Below are positions 43,840 through 53,174 of a stretch of DNA of 64,000 nt, in pieces. The notes below the pieces were generated by a model, which had not been told where the DNA came from, did not search any database, and was given only the letters and a program-made list of their open reading frames with translations. The stretch comes from Nocardia acidivorans NBRC 108247 (GTDB taxonomy: Bacteria > Actinomycetota > Actinomycetes > Mycobacteriales > Mycobacteriaceae), in contig NZ_BDAW01000044.1 of assembly GCF_001625085.1 (NCBI RefSeq), positions 1 to 64,000 of the forward strand. The letters are read 5' to 3'. The position numbers and the translations under genes are program-made. The stretch's first letter is position 1. Every line of letters begins with the position of its first letter.

Positions 43840-44607
43840 CTATGCGTCGCGCTTGTTCACCACGAACAGCGCGGCTCCGAACACGATTCCGACGAACACC
43901 GCGAAGTACACCAGGCTGCCCCACGGGCCCCAGTGCCAGTTCGATCCGGCCGCGTCCGCCGACGCCGACGCCGAGTAGAAGTGTCCGGCATTCGCGAACG
44001 GCATGAATGCTCCCACATTGCGGCCGAAGCTGCCGAATGCGCTGAGCAGCGACTCGAGCACGGTGGGCCACAGGATGATGAGCGAGATGGCCGCGGCGGT
44101 CTGGCGCACCAGCATGCCGACCCCGACGGCCAGCACCACGGACAGGAAGGCGTAGATCGGGACGCCGTAGATGGCGCGGGCGTTGTCGGCATTGGTGAGC
44201 ACCAGATCGGCGCCGCCCTCCGCACCGCTGATCACCTTGGCCAGCACGAATGCCAGCAGGGTCAGCACGCCGATCAGCACCGCTCCGAAGGCGCCGATCA
44301 GCAGCGCTTTGGTGAGCAGGACTTTATCGCGCGCAGGGGTTGCTAGAAATGTGCTGCGAATGGTTCCGAAGCGGTATTCACTCGTTACCGCCAGCGCCGC
44401 CAAGATCATCAGCACCAGTACGCCGAAGCCGCTCACACCACCCACGACGGTGGTCACGTGCAGGGGCGGGGTATCGGCCCTGGGTGAGCGATTCACCGCC
44501 GCGACCAAGGCCGCGAAGCCCAGACCCAGCAGCACGATGATTGCCGAGCACCACCACGGCGACCGGGTCGAGGTGAGTTTGATTCGTTCCGCCGCGAGCA
44601 CGCCCAT
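43840..44607 (-). CDS. ABC transporter permease (ABC-2 type)
   Basis: The 255-residue membrane protein has six hydrophobic segments in the ABC-2/NatB-like arrangement, with an N-terminal cytoplasmic start (MGVLAAERIKLTSTRSPWW) typical of the group. It forms the membrane channel for the ATPase encoded just upstream. Its ATG shares one base with the ATPase stop (TGATG). The cargo is unknown; drugs, lipids and peptides are all known for this type. Confidence 0.9.
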   Translation of the reverse strand: MGVLAAERIKLTSTRSPWWCSAIIVLLGLGFAALVAAVNRSPRADTPPLHVTTVVGGVSGFGVLVLMILAALAVTSEYRFGTIRSTFLATPARDKVLLTKALLIGAFGAVLIGVLTLLAFVLAKVISGAEGGADLVLTNADNARAIYGVPIYAFLSVVLAVGVGMLVRQTAAAISLIILWPTVLESLLSAFGSFGRNVGAFMPFANAGHFYSASASADAAGSNWHWGPWGSLVYFAVFVGIVFGAALFVVNKRDA

Positions 44608-45551
44608 CAGAGCGCACCTCCCATCACCTGGTCGAAGCCTTCGCCGTGGTACTCCACCGCACTACCGGTCATCTGTATGAACGCCTCCTCCAGCGAGGCC
44701 CGCTGCGGCGACAGCTCGAAGAGCGTTATGTCATTGGCGCCGGCCAACTTTCCGACCGCGTCGGAGGCGACACCGGCGACCACCAGGGCCGCGCCCTCGG
44801 CGTCCGCGCCCGCCTCGCGCACCGTCATACCGTTGGCGGTGAGCAGGCTGCGCAACTGATCCAGCTGCGGACTGCGCACGCGCACAGACTGTTCCGACGC
44901 CTTCTCGATGAAATCCTTGGTGGTGGTGTCGGCCATCAGCTGGCCGCGCCCGATGACGATCAAATGCTCTGCGGTCTGGGCCATTTCGGACAGCAGGTGA
45001 CTGGAGACCAGCACCGTGCGGCCCTCGGCGGCCAACCGCTGCATGAAACGGCGAATCCACAGAATGCCCTCGGGATCGAGGCCGTTCACCGGTTCGTCGA
45101 ACAGCAGCACCTTCGGATCGCCCAGCAGCGCACCCGCCAGACCGAGCCGCTGCGACATGCCGAGCGAGAACCCGCCCGCGTTCTTATTGGCTACCTCGGC
45201 GAGGCCGACCAGGCGCAGCACCTCCTCCACGCGGGCCGCCGGAATGTCATTGGATGCCGCCAGCCAGCGCAGATGCGAGCGCGCGGAGCGATTCGGATGC
45301 ACCCATTTGGCATCGAGCAGCGCGCCGACCTCGGTCAGCGGGCGCTTCAAATCGCGGTACGGCTTACCGTCGATGAGCGCGGTGCCCGCGGTCGGTTCGT
45401 CCAATCCCAGGATCATCCGCATGGTGGTCGACTTACCCGCCCCGTTCGGGCCGAGAAAGCCGGTCACCAACCCCGGACGCACCGTGAACGACAGATCCGA
45501 CACCGCGACGGTCTGCCCGTAGTGTTTGGTCAGGCCCCTCAGTTCGATCAT
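44607..45551 (-). CDS. ABC transporter ATP-binding protein (DrrA/CcmA type)
   Basis: The 314-residue ATPase has Walker A GPNGAGKST (about residue 38), signature LSLGMSQRLGLA-type GGFSLGMSQRLGLA, Walker B KVLLFDEPVNGLDP and switch histidine SSHLLSEM. A C-terminal extension of about 90 residues is typical of drug/lipid exporters. The ATG at 45551 is chosen because it opens the family N-terminus MIELRGLTKHYG. It powers the permease translated from the overlapping downstream gene. Confidence 0.94.
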   Translation of the reverse strand: MIELRGLTKHYGQTVAVSDLSFTVRPGLVTGFLGPNGAGKSTTMRMILGLDEPTAGTALIDGKPYRDLKRPLTEVGALLDAKWVHPNRSARSHLRWLAASNDIPAARVEEVLRLVGLAEVANKNAGGFSLGMSQRLGLAGALLGDPKVLLFDEPVNGLDPEGILWIRRFMQRLAAEGRTVLVSSHLLSEMAQTAEHLIVIGRGQLMADTTTKDFIEKASEQSVRVRSPQLDQLRSLLTANGMTVREAGADAEGAALVVAGVASDAVGKLAGANDITLFELSPQRASLEEAFIQMTGSAVEYHGEGFDQVMGGAL

Positions 45552-45611
45552 GGGACCAGTCTTCCTCGAGTTGTGCGGACGCACTATCGATCAGAGGTCG
45601 CGCGTCCCGTA

Positions 45612-45641
45612 CCCCTCGAGGATGACTCGGCCCCCGAGGGG
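45612..45641 (-). terminator. candidate hairpin downstream of thiG
   Basis: CCCCTCG (45612-45618) and CGAGGGG (45635-45641) are complementary, with a further CGAG/CTCG pairing possible inside. It lies 11 bp beyond the thiG stop. A U-tract is absent, so support is modest. Confidence 0.4.
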
Positions 45642-45651
45642 GCACCCAGGT

Positions 45652-46416
45652 TCACAGCGCCGGGGATGAGGCCTGTGCCCAGAAGCGCTTGGGGATGCGG
45701 CCCGCTCGCCGGGCCAGCCAACCGGCCTGGACCGCGTTGGCCATGGCGGTCGCCATCAGCGCGGGTTCACGGGCCCGGGTCACGGCCGTCGCGAGCAGGA
45801 CGGCCGAACAGCCGAGTTCCATGGCCAGGGCCGCGTCACTGGCGGTGCCGATACCGGCGTCGAGGATGACCGGGACACCGGCGGCCGCGACGATCATCTC
45901 GATATTGTGCGGATTGCCGATGCCGAGGCCGGTGCCGATGGGCGAGCCCAGTGGCATGACGGCGGCGCAGCCGATGTCCTCCAGGCGCCGGGCCAGGACC
46001 GGGTCGTCGGTGGTGTACGGCAGCACCGTGAAACCGTCGTCCACCAATTGCTCTGCGGCGCTGACCAATTCGATCGCATCCGGGAGCAGGGTGCGCTCGT
46101 CGGCGATGACTTCCAGTTTCACCCAATCGGTTTCGAGGGCATCGCGGCCCAGCTGCGCGGTGAGCACGGCCTCGGCGGCGGTGCGGCATCCGGCGGTATT
46201 GGGCAGCGGGGCGATCTCCAAGCGCTTCAACAGATCCAGCACACCGGTACCGCCCGCGGCGTCCACCCGGCGCATGGCGACCGTGGTCAGCTCGGTGCCC
46301 GAGGCGATCAGCGCCTCCTCCAGCACGGCCAGATTGTCCGCCCCGCCGGTGCCCATGATCAGCCGCGACCCGAACTCGCGGCCCGCGATCACCAGCGGAT
46401 CCGTCGCGCTAGCCAC
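45652..46416 (-). CDS. thiG: thiazole synthase
   Basis: ThiG joins deoxyxylulose phosphate, dehydroglycine and ThiS-thiocarboxylate to make the thiamine thiazole. The 254-residue TIM barrel shows SRLIMGTGG near the N-terminus, the Schiff-base lysine in WVKLEVI, NTAGCRTA, and the phosphate site PVILDAGIGTASDAALAMELGC (quoted as DAGIGTASDAALAMELG). The GTG start overlaps the end of thiS by eight bases. The order thiO-thiS-thiG is that of mycobacteria. Confidence 0.96.
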   Translation of the reverse strand: MASATDPLVIAGREFGSRLIMGTGGADNLAVLEEALIASGTELTTVAMRRVDAAGGTGVLDLLKRLEIAPLPNTAGCRTAAEAVLTAQLGRDALETDWVKLEVIADERTLLPDAIELVSAAEQLVDDGFTVLPYTTDDPVLARRLEDIGCAAVMPLGSPIGTGLGIGNPHNIEMIVAAAGVPVILDAGIGTASDAALAMELGCSAVLLATAVTRAREPALMATAMANAVQAGWLARRAGRIPKRFWAQASSPAL

Positions 46417-46621
46417 CCTGCACCGCCGTCAGCACCTCGAGCTCCCAGCCCCGCCCGACCGGCTCATCCCACCGCGACTTCGGGAACAGCGCACCATCCA
46501 CCGCCACCGCCACCCCCTGACACGGCAGATTCAATTGCTCCAGCACCTGACGCACCGTCGGCGCCTCGGCGAATTCATGGTCCGCACCATTGACGGTGAT
46601 ACCAACGGGAACTGCGGTCAT
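46409..46621 (-). CDS. thiS: sulfur carrier protein ThiS
   Basis: The 70-residue ubiquitin-fold protein carries sulphur as a C-terminal thiocarboxylate for ThiG. It ends in the required GG (LTAVQGG) and has the family's ITVNG and VAVAVDGALFPKSRW. GGAGGAG precedes the ATG at 46621, whose four bases overlap the thiO stop (ATGA). A longer start at 46663 would lie inside thiO and lacks support. Confidence 0.94.
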   Translation of the reverse strand: MTAVPVGITVNGADHEFAEAPTVRQVLEQLNLPCQGVAVAVDGALFPKSRWDEPVGRGWELEVLTAVQGG

Positions 46622-47880
46622 CGGACTCCTCCTGAGGGAAGCGTTGTGGGCGAAGCGGTCCAATATCGGGTCTGCGACAACCGCCGCGTCTCGGCGGGGG
46701 TGAGGGGGCGCGGATCGCGGCCGAAGCGGGCGGGGGTGGCGGCCCGGGCCTGCGGGAGGTCGGTGTCGGCGAGCAGGGCAAGGACGGCGTCGGCGGTGAC
46801 GGGGGTGTCGAGAATTCCGTTGCGGCCGTGGCCCGTTGCCACGATCACCCGATCGTCGAGATAGCCGATCAACGGCATGTTGTCCGGGGAGCCGGGCCTG
46901 GAGCCCGCGATGGCCTCGGCGAATTCGTATTCGCCGATACCGGGCAGGATGGCTTCCGCGTCATTGATCAGGTCGCGTACCCCGGCAACGGTGACGGTGG
47001 TGTCGAAGCCCTGCTCGTATTGGGTTGCGCCGAGCACGATTCCGTCGCTGCGCGGGACCAGGTAGATGGGGCGGCCGTGCACCCGGGCACGAATCACGCC
47101 CTGCGGCGGCGGGGGCGCGCTCGGTCTGCGACGCAGTCGTAGGATCTCGCCCTTCACCGGCCGCACGGGGAGACCGGGCCACAATTCGGCGGTGGCCGCG
47201 CCCGCCGCCAGCACGATGCGATCGTGCCGGAGATCGCCCAGGCGCCGTACCGATTCCGTGGACCGTTCCCCGGCAGCGCTCGATGACTCCGACGAAACCA
47301 CCTGTACGGCAAGGAATTCCACACCCGCCGCCACACACGCCGCACGCAGGGCCGCCACCAGCGCGCGATTGTCCACCGCGGGCTCCGCGGCGGACAGCAG
47401 CCCGGCCCGGACCGTCCGCGCCAGCCCGGGTTCGGCGGCGCGCACTCCGGCCCGATCCAGCAGGACCGGCAACCGATCCTCGGCATCGCCCGGATCGCCG
47501 AGCAGGAACGGCACATCCTGGGTGTCCAACCAATCGGCGATGGTGCGCAGGTCGGCGGCGTCGGCGGCGTCGAGGGCGACGGTGAGGGTACGGGTGGCGG
47601 TGAAGAGTTCGGCGCCGGTGAGCGCTTGCAGCCGGGCGGCGAAGTCGGGCCAGCGGGCGAGGGAGGCTGCGCCGAACTCCAGGGCGGCCGACTCCCCCGG
47701 CCAGCCTTCCGACAGCGGCGCGAGCATGCCGCCCGCGACCCAGGAGGCCCCCGATCCGCTCGCCGGATCGAACAGTGTGACCGTCCAGCCTTCCTCTGCG
47801 GCACGCCATGCCACCGAAAGCCCGATCACACCGCCGCCCACGACGGCCAGGGTCCGCACCGTTTCCACCTCGCACTGCAT
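46618..47880 (-). CDS. thiO: glycine oxidase ThiO
   Basis: ThiO oxidises glycine to the imine used by ThiG. The product has the FAD-binding LAVVGGGVIGLSVAWRAA (Rossmann GxGxxG) at the N-terminus and DAO-family segments GASWVAGGMLAP, VKGEILRLR and ATGHGRNGILDTPVTA near the end. The ATG at 47880 gives 420 residues. A GTG at 47868 or a later one would shorten it by only a few residues. The C-terminal 40 residues after LLADTD are longer than usual. It heads a thiO-thiS-thiG operon with overlapping genes and diverges from thiE. No TPP aptamer was found in its leader. Confidence 0.93.
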   Translation of the reverse strand: MQCEVETVRTLAVVGGGVIGLSVAWRAAEEGWTVTLFDPASGSGASWVAGGMLAPLSEGWPGESAALEFGAASLARWPDFAARLQALTGAELFTATRTLTVALDAADAADLRTIADWLDTQDVPFLLGDPGDAEDRLPVLLDRAGVRAAEPGLARTVRAGLLSAAEPAVDNRALVAALRAACVAAGVEFLAVQVVSSESSSAAGERSTESVRRLGDLRHDRIVLAAGAATAELWPGLPVRPVKGEILRLRRRPSAPPPPQGVIRARVHGRPIYLVPRSDGIVLGATQYEQGFDTTVTVAGVRDLINDAEAILPGIGEYEFAEAIAGSRPGSPDNMPLIGYLDDRVIVATGHGRNGILDTPVTADAVLALLADTDLPQARAATPARFGRDPRPLTPAETRRLSQTRYWTASPTTLPSGGVR

Positions 47881-48148
47881 CTCTTGCGCCGCTCTTCGCG
47901 GCGCGGGGTCGATCTCATTGTGCCGCCGCACGCGGCCCGGGTCACGGTCGTCACGGCCGCGGCCCGGACTCCCCGGTGCCACGCCGCATGCCTGCGGACG
48001 CGGACTTCGGGGTCGACGGTCCGGCCAGGTGTGGGTCGCGTGGCCGACGCGAGCCGATCGTGGCGCGGGAGGCCGCGGATCGGGGTGCGGCGGGAATTCA
48101 CCGCACCGCCCGTTTCGTCCCAACGGTAGCGCGACTAGCGTCGGGGGC
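47881..48148. other. divergent thiO/thiE intergenic region
   Basis: The 268 bp are very GC-rich and contain the opposing promoters. I looked for the TPP-aptamer hallmarks (CTGAGA and the ACCTGA-GGGTAAT segment) on both strands and found neither. Confidence 0.6.
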
Positions 48149-48853
48149 GTGCAACCCTCCCACGTGAACCGGCCCGCCACACCGCGCGAGCGATTGGCCG
48201 ATGCGCGCCTGTACCTGTGCACCGATGCGCGCCGGGACCGGGGCGACCTCGCCGCCTTCGCCGACGCCGCCCTGGCCGGGGGCGTCGACATCATCCAATT
48301 GCGGGACAAGGGCTCGGCCGGTGAGCAGGAATTCGGACCGCTCGAGGCCAAGGCCGAACTCGGGGCCCTGGCCGAATTGAAGGCCGCCGCGCGCAGGCAC
48401 GGGGCCCTGGTGGCCTGTAATGACCGCGCCGATATCGCACTGGCCGCGGGTGTGGACGTCCTGCATCTCGGTCAGGGCGATCTGCCGCCGTGGTACGCCC
48501 GCAATATTCTCGGCCCGGAGGTGGTGATCGGCCGCTCCACGCACAATCGCGCACAGGCCGGACTGGCCGCCATCGATGAGCACATCGACTACTTCTGCAC
48601 CGGCCCGGTGTACGCGACGCCGACCAAGCCCGGGCGGCAGCCCGCGGGCCTCGACCTGGTGCGCTCCACCGCCGAATCGCATACCGCGCGCCCCTGGTTC
48701 GCCATCGGCGGCATCGACGATCAGCGCCTGCCCGAGGTGCTGGCGGCGGGCGCGACCCGAATCGTGGTGGTACGGGCCATTACCGAGGCCCGCGACCCCG
48801 AATCGGCGGCGCGTGCGCTCAAGCAGCGGGTGCTGGACAACCTCGCGAATTGA
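48149..48853 (+). CDS. thiE: thiamine-phosphate synthase
   Basis: ThiE joins hydroxymethylpyrimidine diphosphate and thiazole phosphate to thiamine phosphate. The 234-residue TIM-barrel protein shows ARLYLCTDARRDRGD, the diphosphate-binding VDIIQLRDKG, CNDRADIALAAGVDVLHLGQ-type block, IGRSTHN, YFCTGPVYATPTKPGR and FAIGGID. The GTG at 48149 gives a short N-terminal extension; the frame is open much further upstream but is antisense to thiO there. It ends six bases before the stop of the convergent oxidoreductase gene. Confidence 0.95.
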   Translation: MQPSHVNRPATPRERLADARLYLCTDARRDRGDLAAFADAALAGGVDIIQLRDKGSAGEQEFGPLEAKAELGALAELKAAARRHGALVACNDRADIALAAGVDVLHLGQGDLPPWYARNILGPEVVIGRSTHNRAQAGLAAIDEHIDYFCTGPVYATPTKPGRQPAGLDLVRSTAESHTARPWFAIGGIDDQRLPEVLAAGATRIVVVRAITEARDPESAARALKQRVLDNLAN

Positions 48854-48859
48854 GCGGTC

Positions 48860-51040
48860 TCAGCCCGGCGGGACCGGGTCCAGGCGGATCGGGACGCCGT
48901 TGAGATGAGACATTCCGGCGAGTGGTTCGATATCGGCCGGATCGGTGGACATGAGTTCATTGGGGTTGACCCCGCCCGCGGCATTGGCCCGCCGCCACCC
49001 GCCGGTATGCCCCCAGCCGTGCGGGATGGCCACCGCGCCCTCGGTCATATCCGAGGTGAGGTGGGCGGTGAGCTCGATCGAACCGTGGGGTGAGGTCACC
49101 CGGCAGCGGGAGCCGTCGGAAATCCCCGCCACCGCCGCGTCTTTGGGGTTGATGCGGGCAGCCTGCACGCGGTCGCCGCGCATCAGGAATTCGGAGTTGT
49201 GCATCCAGGAATTGTGCGATTTGAGTTCGCGCATACCGATCAGGCGCAGCGGATAGGACGGGTCGACCGGGGCGGCGGTCAGATCCTGGAGTTCGGCGAG
49301 GATTTCGGCCGGGGCGAGATGAACTCGTTTGTCCTTGTGCCGCACCACATCCCGCAGGACGCCCGTGGTGATGGCGTCGGCCAGCACCACGCCGTGCGGA
49401 TGACGGCGGAGCATTCTCAGGCTCAGGCCGCCGCGGCGCAGCCCGAACAGATCGCCGTAGGGACCGGTGCGCAGGGCCAGATCGACCAGCAGGGGCGGTG
49501 TGGGACGCGCGGAGCGGCCACCGGGAACCCCGCGCAGGCGGCTCAGCAGACGGCCTGCCGCCCTGGGCCCGATCACGAAGGGCTGCACGCCGATTCGAGT
49601 GGCGATGGCATCGATGATGCGCCACTCCTCGCGCGCCTCGCCGTACGGCTCCAGCACGCGCTCGGTGTACTGGGTGTACGGGGTCGGCGCGAGCGCGGTG
49701 AACGGCAGCGAGATGTCATCGCGCTCCAGGAAGGTGGTCGCGGGCAGGATGTAGTCGGCGGTGCTGTTGGAATCGTTGCGGTACAGGTCGATCGAGACGT
49801 AGAGATCGAGTTGCGCCAGGGCGGTGGACAATTCGCGGCCGTTCGGCACCGAGGACACTGGATTTCCCGCCGAGGTGAACAGGGCGCGCAGCTGACCCGG
49901 GCCCGGCGTGGTGATCTCCTTGGCCATCACCGCGGCGGGGAAGGTGCCCAGCACATCGGGGAAATCGCCGATGCGAGAACGGTTCTTACCGTATTTGATC
50001 AGGCCGAGGCGGGCGTTCAACTCCGAGACCGCCACCAGCTCCCTACCGAAGACCGAGCCGCCGGGTGCATCCAGATTGCCGGTGACCACGGCCAGCGCGT
50101 CGATGAGGAAGGCGACCAGGGTGGCGTGGCGGCCCAGGCAGGTGCCGGTGCGGCCGTAGACGGCGGCGGAGTTCGCGCGCGCCAGATCGCGGGCCAGCGC
50201 CCGCACCGCATCGGGTTCCAGACCGGTCAGCACGGCGGTCGACTCCGGGGTGAATCGTGCTACGGCAGCGCGCAATTCGCGGACACCGGCGGCCTGCGCG
50301 CGCAGCGCCCGCGCATCCTCCAGCCCTTCGGCGAAGATGACCTGGAGCAGGCCGGCCAGCAGCCACGCGTCACGGTCGGGCCGCACGCCCACATGCTCGA
50401 ACAGTCGCGCGGTCTCGGTGCGCCGGGGATCCACCACCACCACGCGCCCACCACGCTTGGTGATCGCCATGAGCTTCTCCCGAATTCGCGGCACGCTCAT
50501 CGCGCTGCCGTGCGACACCACGGGATTCGCGCCCAACATGAGCAGGAAATCGGTGCGGTCCAGGTCCGGGACCGGCACCGAGGTCAGCGATCCGTACAGC
50601 AGTTCGCTGGCCACGAAGCGATTGTTGATGTCCTGCGAGCCCGCCGAGTACACGTGCCGCAGTCCGGCGGCGAGCTGAAAACCCACCAGCCACAACGTAT
50701 GTGAATAGGAGAACGAGGACGGATTGCCGAAATACCACCCCAGGCTCTCGCGCCCGTGCGCGGCGATGATCGCGCGCAGCCGCGCACCGATATCGTCCAG
50801 CGCCTCATCCCAGGTGACCCGCTCGAAGCCGTCCGGAGTGCGACGCAAAGGATAGAGCACCCGATCCGGATCGTTCTGGATCTCGGTGAACGCGATACCT
50901 TTCGGACACGCGTTGCCCCGGGAGAGCGGATGTTCCCCGTCCGCCCGCAGCCGCACCAGTTTCCCGTCCTCGACGGTGGCGATCAGCCCGCAGAGCGGTT
51001 CGCAGATTCGACAGTACGTGGGGATCTCACGCTGGCTCAC
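48860..51040 (-). CDS. molybdopterin-dependent oxidoreductase (formate dehydrogenase/nitrate reductase-like)
   Basis: This 726-residue protein of the DMSO-reductase family starts with a 4Fe-4S motif (Cys10, Cys13, Cys17, Cys45). Then come the molybdopterin domains (VTWDEALDDIGARL, SGS-type AGSQDINNRF, VVVDPRRTETA) and a C-terminal dinucleotide-binding domain (LMIGMRELKSHNSWMHN-like RLIGMRELKSHN, RCRVTSPHGS, VAIPHGWGH). No twin-arginine signal is present, so it is cytosolic. The electron donor is unknown. The GTG at 51040 lies four bases after the mutT3 stop, so they may be cotranscribed. No maturation or partner subunits are adjacent. Confidence 0.88.
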   Translation of the reverse strand: MSQREIPTYCRICEPLCGLIATVEDGKLVRLRADGEHPLSRGNACPKGIAFTEIQNDPDRVLYPLRRTPDGFERVTWDEALDDIGARLRAIIAAHGRESLGWYFGNPSSFSYSHTLWLVGFQLAAGLRHVYSAGSQDINNRFVASELLYGSLTSVPVPDLDRTDFLLMLGANPVVSHGSAMSVPRIREKLMAITKRGGRVVVVDPRRTETARLFEHVGVRPDRDAWLLAGLLQVIFAEGLEDARALRAQAAGVRELRAAVARFTPESTAVLTGLEPDAVRALARDLARANSAAVYGRTGTCLGRHATLVAFLIDALAVVTGNLDAPGGSVFGRELVAVSELNARLGLIKYGKNRSRIGDFPDVLGTFPAAVMAKEITTPGPGQLRALFTSAGNPVSSVPNGRELSTALAQLDLYVSIDLYRNDSNSTADYILPATTFLERDDISLPFTALAPTPYTQYTERVLEPYGEAREEWRIIDAIATRIGVQPFVIGPRAAGRLLSRLRGVPGGRSARPTPPLLVDLALRTGPYGDLFGLRRGGLSLRMLRRHPHGVVLADAITTGVLRDVVRHKDKRVHLAPAEILAELQDLTAAPVDPSYPLRLIGMRELKSHNSWMHNSEFLMRGDRVQAARINPKDAAVAGISDGSRCRVTSPHGSIELTAHLTSDMTEGAVAIPHGWGHTGGWRRANAAGGVNPNELMSTDPADIEPLAGMSHLNGVPIRLDPVPPG

Positions 51041-51044
51041 GCCC

Positions 51045-51710
51045 TCAAGACAACACCTGGTCCAGGGTGAGGTACAACACATTTCCGGCCACATCCGGGG
51101 TCGATTCGGCCGCCCCGATGCGGGCCGCGCGGGCATCGCCATTGCCGTCCGAACGCAGCCAGAGGAACTCCGCGCCGGGTATCTCCAGGGTGCGTGGCAA
51201 TGCGGCCGCCACCGTCTCTGGATCCGCCAGACCGTCCAGGCTGACCCGGGCGGGGGTGGCGCGCAACAGCGGCCAGGCGGCGGCGAAACCGGGATGCAGC
51301 GGCCGGGCGTCCACCTCGGTCTCGGGCACCCACGCCAATTCGGTGCTCTCCGGATTTCCCCGGGTGCGCAATCGGGTGAGGGCGTCGGCGATGACCGTGG
51401 TGTACGTCCAGCCACTGGCCGCGGTGGCGGTCACCCGCTGCGCCCGCACCCGAATGGATCCGGCGACGATGCCCGCCTCCTCCTCGGCCTCGCGGACGGC
51501 GGCGTGCACGCTCGACTCGTGCGAATCCCGCGCCCCGCCGGGCAGCGCCCAGGTGCCGCCCTGATGACTCCAGGCCGAGCGATGCTGCAGCAGCACCGCC
51601 GACCCGCCATCGGCGAGCGGGGCGCGCAGCAACAGTCCGGCAGCTCCGAAACGACCCCATTGGCGGGTGCCATCGGGGCTCTCCGCCCAGCCGTCGCCGT
51701 CACCACGCAT
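51045..51710 (-). CDS. mutT3: Nudix hydrolase MutT3-like
   Basis: The 221-residue protein has a complete Nudix box at residues 58-80 (GG, Glu65, REAEEEAG). The N-terminus VRGDGDGW-like MRGDGDGWAESPDG is that of mycobacterial MutT3 (Rv0413), which hydrolyses oxidised guanine nucleotides. Its start ATG is at 51710; an upstream in-frame start at 51767 would add 19 residues without family support. It is the neighbour of the glnX-glnH-pknG operon in mycobacteria as well, and diverges from glnX here. Confidence 0.92.
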   Translation of the reverse strand: MRGDGDGWAESPDGTRQWGRFGAAGLLLRAPLADGGSAVLLQHRSAWSHQGGTWALPGGARDSHESSVHAAVREAEEEAGIVAGSIRVRAQRVTATAASGWTYTTVIADALTRLRTRGNPESTELAWVPETEVDARPLHPGFAAAWPLLRATPARVSLDGLADPETVAAALPRTLEIPGAEFLWLRSDGNGDARAARIGAAESTPDVAGNVLYLTLDQVLS

Positions 51711-51842
51711 ACTTTCGATCCCATCCTCGGACCGCGCCGCACAGACCTCCGGGTGTTCCCGCGTCACGGCACAGGTACGTCCACAATAAGCTCATTCGAC
51801 ATCAACAAGTCGATCGTTCGGTTTCGGTCAGTGGGAGGTGAA

Positions 51843-53174
51843 ATGGTTCGCACCGAGCAGTTGCGGCTCGACGAGCTGTCCCCCCGCGCTGCCGCGGCCG
51901 CGGTGCGGGAACGGCTCTCCAGCACCGAGATGCGACTGTTCGCGCACTCCTCACCGGCCAAACTGATAGCCGTCGGACTGGTTTTGCTGGGAATGTGCCT
52001 GGCCGCCGGGGTGGTCACCGCGAACGCGGTGAACAACCGCCAGCACGCCCTGGACGTGCTGTTGGATCAGGCCGAGCCGGATGCGTACTCGGCGCAGCGG
52101 CTGTACACCTCGCTGTCGGTGGCCGACGCCTCAGCGGGCACCGCCTTCATCTCCGGCGGACTCGAGCCCAAGGCCGTGCGCGACCGCTACAACCAGGCCG
52201 TCGGCGAGGCGGCGGCGGAACTGGTGACCCAGTCCAATCGCAGTGGCGGCGACGCGGATACCCATCTGCGCACCGGCATATCCACCGGGCTTCCGGTTTA
52301 TTGCGGGATCGTGGAGACCGCGCGCGCGGACAATCGCAGTGGACTGCCGCTGGGGGCCGCCTATCTCAGCGAGGCGTCCAATCTCATGCAGGGCACCCTG
52401 CTGCCCATGGCGCAGGAATTGCAGGAGCACCGCTCGGCGGCCATCACCGCCACCCAGCGCAATCATGTGCGCCCGCCGTGGTCGGCCATCGCGACCCCGT
52501 TGCTGGCGGTGGCGGCGCTGGTCGCGGCGCAGTTGTTCCTGTCCCGGCGCTGGCATCGGGTGCTCAACCCCGGCCTGCTGCTGGCCACCGGCACCATGGT
52601 GGTGCTGCTGGGCTGGACGGTGGTCGCCGGATTCATCTCCGCGGTGGACACCACCGACGCCCGCGACAGCGGCAGTATCCCCACCGCGGCGCTCACCGAG
52701 AGCCGCATCCTGGCCCAGCAGGCCCGCACCGCCGAAACCCTGAAACTGGTGCGGCGCGATACCAGTACCGAATACGACAACACCTACGACAGGGCCACCG
52801 CCCGGCTGCGCGATATCTTCGCCGGCTACGACGGGGACGCCCCGGGCGCGGGCGAGGTGAAGACCGCGAGCGCGGCCCTGGATCGCTGGCGGGCCGCGCA
52901 TCAGCGCATGAACGACGCGCTCTCCAAGGGCGATTTCATCGGTGCGGGCGCGGTGGCCACCGGACCGGGCGCGAACGAGGCCTCCGCCCAGGTGGACGCC
53001 CTGGACCGCGCGCTCGGCAATGGCATCACCGATACCCGGGACGAATTGCGCGGCAACACCTCTCACGCCGCCCGCACGCTGGATCTGCTCGCCCCGGGCG
53101 CACTGGTGCTGAGCACCGCGGCGGCCGTGCTGGTGGCGGCGGGACTGTGGCCGCGACTACGGGAGTACCGATGA
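51843..53174 (+). CDS. glnX: membrane transducer GlnX (Rv0412c family)
   Basis: GlnX is the transmembrane link that carries the amino-acid signal from lipoprotein GlnH to kinase PknG. The 443-residue protein has four TM segments at about residues 40-62, 216-238, 241-268 and 415-437. Two extracytoplasmic helical loops lie between them (63-215 and 269-414), and a short cytoplasmic N-terminus precedes. GGGAGGTG precedes the ATG at 51843. Its stop overlaps the glnH start (ATGA), so stoichiometric translation is expected. Confidence 0.92.
   Translation: MVRTEQLRLDELSPRAAAAAVRERLSSTEMRLFAHSSPAKLIAVGLVLLGMCLAAGVVTANAVNNRQHALDVLLDQAEPDAYSAQRLYTSLSVADASAGTAFISGGLEPKAVRDRYNQAVGEAAAELVTQSNRSGGDADTHLRTGISTGLPVYCGIVETARADNRSGLPLGAAYLSEASNLMQGTLLPMAQELQEHRSAAITATQRNHVRPPWSAIATPLLAVAALVAAQLFLSRRWHRVLNPGLLLATGTMVVLLGWTVVAGFISAVDTTDARDSGSIPTAALTESRILAQQARTAETLKLVRRDTSTEYDNTYDRATARLRDIFAGYDGDAPGAGEVKTASAALDRWRAAHQRMNDALSKGDFIGAGAVATGPGANEASAQVDALDRALGNGITDTRDELRGNTSHAARTLDLLAPGALVLSTAAAVLVAAGLWPRLREYR

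Noticed and set aside
47881..48148. Possible TPP riboswitch in front of thiO or thiE
   Set aside because: Neither the CTGAGA segment nor the ACCTGA-GGGTAAT segment is present on either strand.
50886..51842. Upstream extension of the glnX reading frame
   Set aside because: It runs antisense to mutT3 and the oxidoreductase, lacks membrane or family features, and the ATG at 51843 has a strong ribosome-binding site.
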